In this document: positions 12,509 to 29,662 of the stretch, piece by piece
How the letters are laid out: every line of letters starts with the position of its first letter
Position numbering within the stretch: position 1 is the stretch's first letter
Assembly: GCA_011800805.1 (NCBI GenBank)
Contig: MPNW01000003.1
Coordinates: 319,045 to 357,964, forward strand
DNA from: Hirudo medicinalis
Taxonomy: Eukaryota > Annelida > Clitellata > Hirudinida > Hirudinidae
DNA length: 38,920 nucleotides
Reading direction: 5' to 3'
The notes under the pieces: generated by a model
The model's input: the letters and a program-made list of their open reading frames with translations, nothing else
Told to the model about the DNA's origin: nothing
Databases searched by the model: none
Translations under genes and position numbers: made by a program

Positions 12509-13978
12509 TCAGTTGTCGGCAACTTGCTCGGCTTCCGTGGTGTCTGCTTGCGTATCAGCAGTCCAGAGCTGCCAGTCGAGAAATAGTCATTAAATAAGAA
12601 ATAGGACATAAGTCAATAAAGCTAACAGTGAGGTTATCTCTCAGCAATTGCATGATCAATGTGCTGTCCTTGTAAGAATCTTCATTCAAAGTATCCAGCT
12701 CCGATATAGCAGAATCGAAAGCCTGAGACACAAGAGGATAGCAATCAATCTCCCTTCTGATAACAACCTCAAAATGAGACAATGTATGAAGTTGATGAAT
12801 TGTTAACCTGCTTGGCCAATTCACAGGCTTTTTCTGAGCCATTCATAATTTCATAGAAGAAGACTGAATAATTGAGGACCAGGCCAAGTCTGATTGGGTG
12901 AGTAGAATGCATATTCTCTTTTGCAATGTCAAGAGCAGACTGATAGGATTTCTCTGACTCACCAACAACATCTTCAGCCAATAATCAAAATTAATGCTAG
13001 GCCCCTCAATGAGGTTTCAAATACAATGAAAAACTCACGATCACGATCTGCAAGGTTATTGCCTTTGTTGGTTGTGTTGGCCACCTCAGCCAAGTAGCGA
13101 TAATAATCTCCTTTCATTTTAAGATAAAATACTTTACTTTCTGGATTTCCTGCTTTTGAGATGAGATGTTTGTCCAAAAGATTCTAAAAGTGAACTTTTA
13201 ATTACTAAAAAAGTTTATGGCTCTAAATTGAAAATTCATTAAGATCAAACTTAGTTCTGAAGTACTAAGTGCTAAGCAAAACAGAGTAGGTGGAACATTA
13301 AAATGAATTGAAAGCTTATATCCAAATCAACTTTCAAAAGGTTTTTACTGAAATATATTCAAAACATTTAAAAACAAATACTGAACAGGTTCCTGCACAT
13401 GTAAATGATATATTATAACCTAGGATATAAATACAAATCCTTGAATAATCAAAAGGATAATATAGGAGGGCATGGATAGAACAATTAAATGCAGCTGCAG
13501 ACCACCAGTGTTATTAAAAAAATATTTCTCTACAGTTAATTTTGAATTACTACATTTTTATTCCCCAAAGTTTTTAATAAACTAAATACACCCTACATAA
13601 TATTTCCACAATGTTTTCATAAGCACAGAGTAAACTTGGAATTACCTATAAAATTGCTCAATTTAAGTAGCTTACCAAAACTTCACTGCATATTCCTCGA
13701 AGTTCTCCCTCTACTTGTTCTCTGTACTCTTTGACCATGGCCTGCCTTTTCTCATTTCCTTCTGTTTTTTGTTCAATACTGGATATAACACGCCAAGACG
13801 ACCTCCTTGCCCCGACAACATTTTTATAGGCAACAGAGAGCAAATTTCTTTCTTCATTAGTGAGCTCCTCTCCGAGTTCGGTCACCTTTTTCATGCAAGA
13901 TGCCATGTCATCATATCTCTCTGCTTGCTCAGCCAATTTTGCCTTTTGCACAAGTTCATTGCGAGAGTCGTTAGACAT
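12509..13978 (-). CDS. 14-3-3 protein, zeta-like
   Basis: Cytosolic dimeric adaptor that binds phosphoserine/phosphothreonine motifs. Five exons on the minus strand: 13978-13676, 13183-13039, 12971-12808, 12722-12627, 12568-12509 (768 nt, 255 aa). All boundaries are GT-AG and in phase. The start [20 protein letters not shown] is canonical. The first 14-3-3 signature appears as [20 protein letters not shown] with the ligand-binding Lys and Arg. The groove motif [10 protein letters not shown] and the second signature [19 protein letters not shown] are intact (the space marks an exon junction). The acidic C-terminal tail TEAEQVADN is typical. Residues encoded around the exon 2/3 junction ([19 protein letters not shown]) are the most divergent part, in the usual variable loop. 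The gene is divergent from the FERM gene. Confidence 0.96.
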
Positions 13979-15207
13979 TGTAAAACAATTCAATATTTAA
14001 TTAGGAAAATCTTAAGAAAAGGCTCAAGAGAACGGAGAGCGTGAAAAGAATGGACTTTATTATAATTAGAGGAAGTCTCGTTGCCACAGGAACGCCGCAC
14101 CATCCAATTCCAGGCGAGAGCCAACGATTATGATGTGGTACTGCGCAACGGAAAATAGTTATTCGTCATTTTGATCTTTTCACAACAATTCCATTTAAAA
14201 AAATAAATAAAATTACAAAATTTTATGTTTCGAAATTTTGTTTTTCTTCTACTAAAATTGGAGCGTTCGCAAGCAGTCCAGCAGACCACACTTCATTAGC
14301 GCCTCAGATTTAATGATCGTTTCCCATATTCCCTTACTGAGCACACAACGCGGAAGTTTGGAGCAGAAATATAAGTTATGTAACTAATATTTGATATTTG
14401 TTATTTTATGGTCGTGTGACACTTCGATTGCAGGTAACCGTGTTAGTATCAATAAAAATGCATAACATGTATAAAACTAGTCCAACGCAATTAAAGCACT
14501 GATATATTTGTAATCTTTATTAATTTTTACATGTCATATTCTTCTCCATTTTACAACTGTTGTAACTGAAGAAACTCCATTCCAGCTTCTGTAGGACATT
14601 TGTAAGCCACACTCGTTTTTATCCTTATATTTTCACATGATTTTTGCATTGATCTTCAAAATTTTCATCAAATCTATTTTAAAAATTCATTTAATTTTTT
14701 CCACCTTACTGATTCACAACTCATAAAAATGCATGCATTTTATATTGTGGAACAAATCAATCTTCACATTCTTGCGCTATATTTTCACTTAAAGGCTAAA
14801 GTTTCTATTTCGGATTGCATAACTTATTATTACTGATTTCTACAAAACTTATTTTGATGTTTGTACAATTTCATTTACATTAGATTTCTATTTTATTAAA
14901 ATACAGTATTAACAAAACTTTTCATAAGAGACAAATTTATGTTACTATATTATCAAATAATTTCAGAAAAGTGTGCAATAATTTCTAGACAGACCTCTTT
15001 CAAAGTTGCCTATTAACATAATGACTTTCGTATTGCTTTCGTTGGTCGCCAATTATTAAGGGTAATTCTTGATACTTCTATTATTAAATTAATGAAAGTT
15101 CCATTTTAATGAAAGTAAGCAATTTTTTCACAGGTTGTCACAGTGCTTGTAGTTGCTGTGCCTCTGTTTAGATAAGTTGCGCATTGGGAGGTGGGGCCGT
15201 CTTCATA
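13979..15207. promoter_or_regulatory. Shared upstream region between 14-3-3 and the FERM gene
   Basis: The 1.2 kb between two divergent start codons must hold both promoters and 5' UTRs. A somewhat GC-richer stretch (about 14045-14160 and 14250-14440) lies next to the 14-3-3 start, and the rest is AT-rich. No TATA box in a convincing position was seen. The split into two promoters is inferred from gene orientation only. Confidence 0.45.
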
Positions 15208-20575
<5,368 letters not shown>

Positions 20576-20653
20576 ATGATTGAGAATGACTTCACTTCTC
20601 ATTCCACGAACATTCCCTTAAAATTATCTCATCAGGATTTATTCGCATGTTAG

Positions 20654-21772
20654 GCTTGCTTTCCGCTGTGATATTCAGGTATTATTCCAAACTTTTGAAC
20701 GATAATGTTTCACTAGAGATCACAGGATCAAATTCAAACGACCTGTCAAATGCCATGCATGTTGTTGATTGTATAAAGTTATTCATTAACATGTATACTT
20801 CTCTTAATCATGTCTCTATCACTTTTGTCAAGACCTGCTTTTGATAACGTTCTAAAGATTAGAAAATTCTACTGCTTACTTATTCATTGCCATAATATTC
20901 TGCAGATAGTTCAGGGCTTTGTATTATGTAAATACATTTCAGCCAGTTGTTGACTTGTTTTTTACTCAACATTAGATCTTTATTCAGTCTCAAACAAATG
21001 CTTTCCACATTTACAATTGTCGATTGTATCTCACTTTGTTCACCGCCATCTTCTCAAGATTTTCTTGGCTTAATCTTAATCTCTTGCTTCTAATTTTTAC
21101 ATGCCTCCATTTTAACTCTGCCATTTTTTTTACAATCCTCGTTACAATTTATGCAGCTTGTTATCAAATTTATTTGATAGTTACCTTTTTAAAATAAATT
21201 TGTGTCATTGGAATAAAGACCCACCAAGATAGCTCAAAACATGAAATAAAGTTGCCGTCGATATCAATTCTCAATGAGTGAATTCTTGAGGTTGCAAATG
21301 GAATGAACAAACTATTGTATCGCCAAAGCATCAAAGGTATACCAAATTGCCTATGGAGAAAGATATTCTTTACTTCTGATTTTCAAGTAAAACCCTATCT
21401 TCACTCATTGGCACTTTTCTTGCCTGATGTGATGGTTTTTGCAACACAATTCATGTACTCAAAGTTCAGTCCATCAACAACATCTGAAACAGCTCTGACC
21501 AGGAATTCTAGTCATGTTCATGACACACATTTGGCTAAATTTGTTAAGGAAAGGAACATCTTCAACATTTGCACAATTTTTTTTTAAAGAAATAATCAAG
21601 GCTTGTTTAGCAAAGATGATTGTGATGCACAGAAAAATGGTATCCACAACAATATTAACAATGAAATTATGGTTATTAATTGTGACAACTCATAGCGGTG
21701 TTTTGTTGCACGTGACTTTGAGTCGGATTGCCGCCACCACTGCACTAAGAAATAATCGGATTCTTGAGCTAT
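20654..21772. other. Convergent 3' region of the FERM gene (+) and YKT6 (-)
   Basis: No gene was recognised; the 94- and 124-codon plus-strand frames at 21303-21587 and 21514-21888 overlap YKT6 exons or show no similarity. Plus-strand AATAAA motifs at 21193-21198, 21212-21217 and 21245-21250 are candidate FERM poly(A) signals. A minus-strand AATAAA (21174-21169) is the nearest seen for YKT6. If both are used, the two 3' UTRs overlap tail-to-tail. Confidence 0.5.
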
Positions 21773-23753
21773 TTACAGAATGCTGCAGCAGGAATTTGTC
21801 TTCTTTGCCTGTGGGAAATACCATTCATCTTAAAGTGTCCCGTTTTGATGAAATCAGTTCAATAACATATCAACTCACTGTTTTATAGAATGCTTTTGAT
21901 TGGAAAGTCAACCCCTCAGATTTCTCAACTAAATCATCAAGCTTTTCTCCCCTCTGCAATACAGCCTCAATGGTGTTGTGCTGTGTATGTTTATAAAGTA
22001 ATTAACTTAATAATGACAATAATGATAGCAATAATTATATAAATAATAAAGTAGAGCAAGCTGATTGATTCAAAACAAGAACACACAGCATATGAGCATT
22101 ACTCAAACAAATGACTAACAAGGATGATCTTAGTCTCATCCAGATCTGTCTGAATTTTTGTCATGGCATCAGCTCCTTGGGATTCTGAAAGATTTATAAT
22201 GCTTAATGCTTAGTGAGTCATCTCATGCAATGCAATTTAAAATCCAAAAATTCAGTCCCTGCCTGAATGCTAATAAAATTCCAATGTTATTTAAGTACAA
22301 AAGCTGCTAAATTCTAAACTTCTAAATTCTAAAACCAAGTTTTAATCATCACATCACACAAAGCAGATGTAACTCTAGGATCATTATCATATCTACAGCC
22401 ATATGAAACAAATTGAAATTGCATGTAACCTGATACTTTTGTAAGTACTCTCCAAGCTGAGGAAACAGTAAGGCACTGGAAGTTACATAATACATTGAAA
22501 TGTTAAATTTAATTTGATCAAAATGATTCGAGAAAAACTCACTTGTCTTGAGCATCAACCACTGGTTGGGAGGATACTTGGAAACAAAGTCATCGAACAT
22601 CTAAAAATTAAATTAATGTCCAATTAATTTTACATTAACACCAATTGGCATTAATCGACGACCAATTACATCAAAATTTTACTTTAATAAAGTAAAATAA
22701 TAAACTCATGTTTAATAAAAGTGAGCGGTAACTCACTTACAAAAATTTACCAGAACAAAAGCATTAACTATTATTATTACCATCATCATCATCACAGTAC
22801 TAATTTGTTGGTGGTAACAGGCAATGATGAGTTTCATCAGAACACAAGTACAAATCAGACATGAAAAGAAGACAATAACACAAAATATTTTAAATTAATA
22901 GGAGGCAACAACAGGTCACAGAAATCAAATGTCATGGACTTCACCACCACAACAATCAAGAGTAACATTCAGAAATAAAAAGTATTTCGTTTGCAAAACG
23001 TTTGCATCGTCATCGTTCAACCGACCTTATTAAGGAGAGTGAAGGCCACCCTGCCCGGATATTCATGGTCCGAAATTACGACTCCTGCCAAATTGTCGCT
23101 CCTGACGTGAACGTGGCAGACGTATTCTGATGGAATTAAAATTGCATTAAAACTGGGCGAATCATTTAAGAAATGGTTTAACCTTACCTTGTTCTCTAAC
23201 AGAAGTCCTCTGTCCACAATTTGTTCTCTCCACAAGTATCTTGCTTGTAAAATCCATGAATTCTTGCACACTACAAAGAGATGTCAAGAAAATGTAGCAT
23301 GTGTAATTCTGCTTTTAAATGAAAAGTCCTTGAAGACTGCTGGTTATGGTTATTAATGTTTTATTCAATGCTATTTAATTCTATGACTCAGCAATAATAA
23401 CTTTGGCTAATATCAAATAACCAATTAAAAATCAATTTCTAATAAAATAATTTGTCACAAAACGCTTCATAGCAACAACTAGTTGAGTTCAACTGCTCAA
23501 ATAACATTGTGAGTAATTTAACAAAGAACAAATATTTTATCTCAACACCACAATTTATAAATGTCAAATAATTCTCCGAACATCTACCATGTTTCTGACC
23601 ACTGAAAATTTAACAATAAATAGATTTGTAATGTTACAAAGAGTCAAACCTGGCTCGTTGGAAGTAACCGAAGGAGGACAAATCCGACGTCCCCGAGAGT
23701 TTCTTGGCCTTGCCATTATCTTTATACAAAACGTTGATGGCGTAAACTTTCAT
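21773..23753 (-). CDS. YKT6: Ykt6-type longin R-SNARE
   Basis: Prenylated R-SNARE acting in ER-Golgi, Golgi, endosomal and autophagosome fusion. Minus-strand exons: 23753-23650, 23270-23188, 23126-23026, 22600-22543 (or to 22539), about 22475-22430, 22184-22120, 21980-21879, 21808-21773. The longin domain starts [20 protein letters not shown] and continues through [37 protein letters not shown] and [12 protein letters not shown]. The SNARE motif contains [27 protein letters not shown] and QSKAFYKT, with Arg at the zero layer (QRGEKL). The end is [11 protein letters not shown], a double-Cys CAAX-type terminus. Exons 1-3 and 6-8 join cleanly; the middle (LGEYLQKYQ segment) has a phase conflict. 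An AG just before GAAATG suggests a 5'-UTR intron. Confidence 0.88.
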
Positions 23754-25500
23754 TTCCTAGAAATATTTTTTAATTGATATTAAATTGCTTTTATTCACTA
23801 ATTAGCAGATAGTATGGGCTGCTGGAAAATCACACAAATTTTAATTATTTATTTGTGTTATTTCAAAAATCATTATGAAATATGAGGATAAATTCAAGCA
23901 GTTCTCATAAAATCTTTTGTCTTCTATTTGTCAAATAGTTGGTAAACAAACTTAAAACAGTTCCCCTAATGCCATAATTTTCAAGTTTTTTTTTAAGCAA
24001 TATGTGATGATTTACTGCATTGAATATCTAGAATTACATCCCACACCCCTACAAACTTAAATATATAAACATTCATCAGATTACAATATGAATAATCCTC
24101 TTAAGTGCTAATTTAAAAACAATTAATGGATGAATTCGTGATACATCGATCGCAGACGTTTACACATGATGACAATTATTTTCATATCATATGACAAATT
24201 TCCAACCAGCTAAGTAATTTCAAGATTAAACATAACGATCGGTATGTTTAAAACCAACAATCCCTAATGCATCCTTCTAACCTTATTTAGACGAACGAAC
24301 TAATTCCTCGTAAGAACTCCACTCAGGCACCACTATCAATACGCTGACGAAATCAAAACAAATTCACTTTTAAATATTATAAATTACCTAATTTAAATTT
24401 AAAACGACATTTTAAAAATAATAAAATTATAAATTAAGTAATTAAAATTTGTTTTAATGCATATAATTTCACAAATCAGATGATGTTTAACTTGTATGAC
24501 TTTTACATGCTCCTAAAATGTTCTCATTTCATGAAACTAGTGTTTTAATGTTAGTTACATTGATACTCAATTATTTAAATAAACTTTAATCATTTTTGCA
24601 CTTTACGACTTTCGATAATTTTAATTATTCACGAGGCTAAGAGAAATATAAGATGTATTGTTAATATAACTTATATCTTGTTTTATGTTAACTATAATTG
24701 CAGTAAAATTTAACTATTTGCGGGAGTCAGAGACTAAGAGTCATCACGGGTCGCAGCAAGTTAATCAATTGATTGTGGATTCAGTTTCAATTTCGAGAGT
24801 CTTGATTTCATTTGTAATTTTGTAGTTTATTATTTTGTGGTGAATTTAATCAGGAGTTAATAAGGAATCATCTAATTTGTTGATAACAAATTATAGCATT
24901 GTCTTTTTAGGCATTAAATAGCAGTAAGCCCATACTTATGTAAGTGTAGTACAATTAATTTCGATTTATTCAGGCAAATAATGCGATATAACAGCCTCGT
25001 CACACGAATGCTAACGAAAATAACGACAATTTGTATCGCAGCGTTTAGAACATCTAGAGACTTTCTGACAACGCCTTTTTAATACTCGAATTTCGTCAGA
25101 TTTACTTTGTAACGATGGATGTGTTTCACTAGAGAAGTGATTTTTGTTTCCGCAATATAATGATCATTATCATGATTACACGATTACATTTTCTTTTCAA
25201 GAAATATAAAAATTTATTTATGAAACATTATACCTTGATATAATTTAAATTCATAACACAAGTTAATTAGTTTTAAAAATAATTTCTGACTATGATTCTG
25301 CTTCAATAAATTTTCATATAATTTCGTCATCAAACGTGTTTAAAAGTTTTTCACTTTACTTTAAATTCTCATTTAAATGTTTTTCACGAATTCCCAAAAA
25401 TAAGAACATAGCATCACGCAGCAAGTCGATACCTCGCCAAAAATGGTGAAAACATTTTGTTTGAGGGAAACAAGAAATTTTAGAAGCAAGAATGAAAAAG
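23754..25500. other. AT-rich intergenic region upstream of YKT6
   Basis: No exon, RNA gene or repeat array was recognised. Low GC, with many TAATT/AATTTA words. The YKT6 promoter and first non-coding exon should lie in its left part. Confidence 0.5.
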
Positions 25501-25501
25501 G

Positions 25502-25824
25502 TCAACAGTTTTCAGAGCTTGCAAAAACAGGTTGAAATTGTTTGGTTTGTTGCGGCATCTTGCTGATGACATCCAACTCCATGCTTCCTCCTTGCCACGT
25601 AGAACTCGGATAGGAGGAGACAGGGAGTGCCACGGAGGATGTGCACGAGCATTCATCTGGAAGCAATCCATCCGGATGACGACGATGATGGTGATGATGA
25701 TACTTTGGCTGCTGACTGGAGCCGTAATAAACCTGTTCGTGGCTGGCTGGGAACAAGTCAGCATAACGAGTGTTTCTGTCATGGAGAAGAGGTTCCTTGC
25801 TTTCGTTGACCAACGTAAAACTCA
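25502..25824 (-). other. Unassigned open frame behind a good splice acceptor
   Basis: On the minus strand a pyrimidine-rich acceptor (AATTTTCTTCCAG, AG at 25826-25825) is followed by a frame open to TGA at about 25502 that needs one nucleotide from an upstream exon. It contains SFTLVNESKEPLLHDRN, HEQVYYGSSQQPK, a His run from a CAT repeat, and DVISKMPQQTK. It could be a last exon of a membrane-protein tail. No upstream exon ending in the right phase was found, and the nearest minus-strand gene appears to end at about 28.02 kb. A chance frame cannot be excluded. Confidence 0.3.
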
Positions 25825-25937
25825 CTGGAAGAAAATTCCTCCATGAGTTATTGCCCTCTTGAAGATTGAAGGTCGGGAATAAAAGTGAAATTTCCGGCAA
25901 AAGTCATTAAACATACAAGCAGCGCAAAGCATTAGTC

Positions 25938-26001
25938 TTGTGATGATAATGATGATAATGATAATAAATATTATGATTTTATTCGGCGATCCTATTATTA
26001 A

Positions 26002-26033
<32 letters not shown>

Positions 26034-26170
26034 ATATCATTATTATTATCATTATTATTATTATTATCATTATAATTATTATTATCATTATTATTATTAT
26101 TATTAATATTGTTGTTGTTGTTGGTGTTGTTTGTTATTATTATTGTCATCATTATAATAATTATTTATAG
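25938..26170. repeat. ATT/ATC (GAT) triplet microsatellite
   Basis: ATGATAATG units followed by a long run of ATT/ATC triplets and a short GTT block. Ile- and Met-rich frames on both strands come from the repeat. Confidence 0.95.
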
Positions 26171-26600
26171 TTATTTATGGTTATTTAATAATAATAATAA
26201 TAATTATAAAATTATTAAAAAAATAATAAATATTATTAAATAAAAATTAAATATGTAATTATAATAACAATTATTATAATAACAATTATTAATATTAATA
26301 ATAATTATTATAATTATATTAATTATAATTCTAACAACATTACTATAACCATGTTAATTAATTAATTAACAAATTAATTGAAACTTCAAAATTAATTAGA
26401 ATTAATTAATAAATTTAGTAGTTTATTAACAATTATTAATATTAATAATAATCATTATAAATATATTTATTATTAATTATTACTATGAACTTATTGTTAA
26501 TGAATTATCATTATTGAACTTAATACGTGGAAGTTAAAAATAACTTTATGCTTCACAAATTTATCACATTTATTATTATTATTAATTTATTATCACAAAG
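26171..26600. repeat. Degenerate AAT/ATT-rich low-complexity DNA
   Basis: Imperfect TAATAATAAT and AATTATTAAT words with local inverted character (TTAATTAATTAATTAAC and similar). It looks like the decayed margin of the preceding microsatellite. Confidence 0.8.
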
Positions 26601-28020
26601 CAAATATTTAGAATTATTAAAAAAAGTTTGAAACAAATCCTTGTCAAGAAGGGACTCATTTATTTAGGGTCACCTTTCCTATAAAGTTGAATTTGGAGTT
26701 AAAGGTTATGGTTGATTGAAGGTCAAATTAGTAGTAATTAACTTCATGAGATGTGACATGATGAGGTTAGAACATGTTGTTAACGTTCTGTGAGACGTAC
26801 AACTTAAAGTTGTTTAATTATTTGAGAAAAATCATCATTTGAAGGTAGAACATAAAAAAAAATTCCTAAGTAAACTTTAGTATTATAACCACTGGTAAGC
26901 ATTTAGACAATTTATTGAAACGATCTTTTATACCATATTACAATAAAAATGTGTAGTTGAAAGACAGGCATTTCTGTATTAACGTCCATTTCATGGTGAA
27001 CAGGGTGGACTCAGTCCGTCTGGTCGAAGAAATTGCCTTGAGGTAGTCAGTGGCCTGTCTAGTTATTTATTTTAAAAATAGTTCTTTTGAAGGAAGAAGT
27101 TCAGTTAGAGTTGGTTAATTATTCATAACTCATTAAAGAACTGCTTATAAATAGCAACCACGTGTTGGTATTTGATCGGTCACCTGTGGGGTTTCGCTTT
27201 CGTCCTAGTCCAACAATAAAGCTAGCAGCTTCATCAACACTCAAAAATATTCACGACCTTCGCTGAGGTAATCGCCAATCGTTGCTCTTGTGAAGGATGA
27301 CAAAGTTCCGTTGGAACGTTCAAAAGGATATTTTAGCATTCCTGACGTCATCATCCGGAACTCTTGTGCTTTGAAAACTACTCGTGTTTCAGTTGTTTTA
27401 ATACAAATAATAACAACAGCAGCAACAACAAGAACTGCTCGGCACCATACTTTCTACTTGGTTTGCCTTCTCAACGTTGACAGACTTAAATGGGAAAAAG
27501 AAATAAAACTTTTTATGTTCAACTCAATAACGCGATAATTAAGGTCTTTCGTCTGAAAATTCTGAAACTTTTAAAGGCATAATTTTGTGAATGAATTTTT
27601 AAACTGAGGTGAGAAATCAGGTGAGTGCTGAGTGTGCGAGCAGATTCTTTGCCAACAACCTGGAATGGTTGCTCGTCATCTGAAGCTTTTTAAAGGCAAA
27701 ATTCAACGTCTCTCCAATGGGACTTTACGATCTCCCTTCAACGTAAATGACGACGGAAATTGCTATGGATGTTCATGGAAGGTGCAAAGGTGCAGAGTTC
27801 AACTCCTACGTTGGTCTGCAACTTGGAGATTTTTTTTTTGAAATTGGCTATAAAATAAATTGCAGAGCAATCTCCATGAAATAAAACAGGGGAAATAATT
27901 TAATTTAATTGATTTTAAAGTTATTCAACACTAATTTTCTATGCATGAACTTCAGAAAGAAGTTTCGCTTTTGGTTTGCAACTGACCCGAAGTGAGGCAG
28001 GTGTTGTTGGTCAGGTAAGT
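26601..28020. other. Intergenic region with a TATA-like candidate promoter
   Basis: No gene was recognised. A TTATAAATAG box (about 27144-27153) is followed 10 nt on by an ACGTG E-box-like core and then GC-richer sequence; a GAG|GTAATC donor-like site lies near 27267 and CAG|GTGAGT at about 27620. This could be the promoter and short exons of a plus-strand transcript, but no coding exon with recognisable similarity follows. Confidence 0.3.
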
Positions 28021-28026
28021 TTTATT
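28021..28026 (-). terminator. Poly(A) signal of the lectin-CUB-sushi gene
   Basis: TTTATT on the plus strand, AATAAA on the minus strand, about 80 nt after the stop at 28106-28108. It supports the gene ending here. Confidence 0.6.
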
Positions 28027-28105
28027 TTCCAGCGATGTCTTCGGAATGCACTGAGACAGTGCCCTGCCAGAAACGAGGCATGAACATTTTGACACCTTGG
28101 AATAA

Positions 28106-29357
28106 TCAGCCATCAATCGCGAAGGGGGACTCTTTTCTGGGCCTCTTATTTGAGGTTGGCGCCTGTTTCTGGGTGGAAGTAAGGCTGAGTGGCCTGAACA
28201 ACAGAACATGAATTAACACGATATATCACCTGTTGCAGGAGATTATGATGATGATTAACAAGGCGATGACCACTCCCAGGATGCCACCTGCCGCTATGGC
28301 AACACCTGTCAATCAATTTCCAATTTTCAACTGTAAATCCAGAGCATCGATAAAATAATGTCGAACATGTAAAGTCACGCGAATTCTGCAGTTTAAAAAT
28401 AACTCTGACGTGTGCGGGGGACGTGCAAGAATGACAATTAAAAGAGGATTTACGCCCCTGCTACGTGGGCTGCTAATTAATTTCAACCAACGTCACAACC
28501 AACACTCCTCACCGTAAGAAAGCAACACGTCTTCTCCTGGATTTCTCAATGTTTTCTGGTTGTCAGGACCTGTGGAGAGGAGTGCCAATTAAACTCTTTG
28601 TGAAATTGCAATATTTTAAAAATAATCAAATAAACAACTAACCGATGAAGAGATTTTTAAAATATGTAGAAACAATCATCAAAATATAAATTATAATATA
28701 ATAATATAAAATTCACGAATGGATTTATTAGAGATTATAAAAATTTAGAAAAAATAAAAATCAAAAAACGAATGAACGAAAAGGAAGGAGGCAACAATGG
28801 CAGAGGATTGATGGATTCAAGTTGTTGCTTCTAATCTTCAACCTCGTGTCTCAGGCACGGAAGGGAACTGGAAATACTTGCACTTTTTTCTTCCACCAAT
28901 CCGCACTCTATTTCTTCCATTCTACTCACCCCATTCTACTCATCCCATACTACTCACAAGCATTCTTATCACCGACATTCTACTCACATATTTTACTCAC
29001 TAACGTTACATACCACCGCTATATAAATGGTCAACAAAAAGCGCCTCTGAGGATATGCATGTAGCGCTACATAAAGGAACTACATTTATATTTACCATTC
29101 TACTCACCTTATTCTACTCACCCTGTTCTACTCACACATTTTACTCACCCTATTCTAAACATATTCATTTTACTCATCCTCCTTCACTTTCAGGTCACGA
29201 AGTGATCTGTTGAACTTTGACATTAGCCTGGTTTTCCCCAAAGTTCGTGGAATTTTTATTCCCCCTAAAATGTCCTTCGTTTCAGTGAATTTTATTCATT
29301 CCACTGGAAGATGTCCCTTCCAAATAAATGCTGGATGCTAATGATAATAAAAATAAA

Positions 29358-29388
<31 letters not shown>

Positions 29389-29408
29389 GTAGTAATAATA
29401 ACAATAGT

Positions 29409-29493
<85 letters not shown>

Positions 29494-29550
29494 GCACTAT
29501 ATTCTGGTACTGAAGATCGTNTAATGATAATAATAATAATAATAATATTG

Positions 29551-29593
<43 letters not shown>

Positions 29594-29628
29594 TAATAAT
29601 AATAATAATAATGATGATAATAATAATG

Positions 29629-29662
<34 letters not shown>

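Noticed and set aside
21303..21888. Plus-strand frames of 94 and 124 codons
   Set aside because: They overlap the last YKT6 exons on the other strand or lie in the 3' region; no similarity.
25940..26170. Ile/Met-rich frames on both strands resembling membrane peptides
   Set aside because: Pure translation of ATT/ATC triplets.
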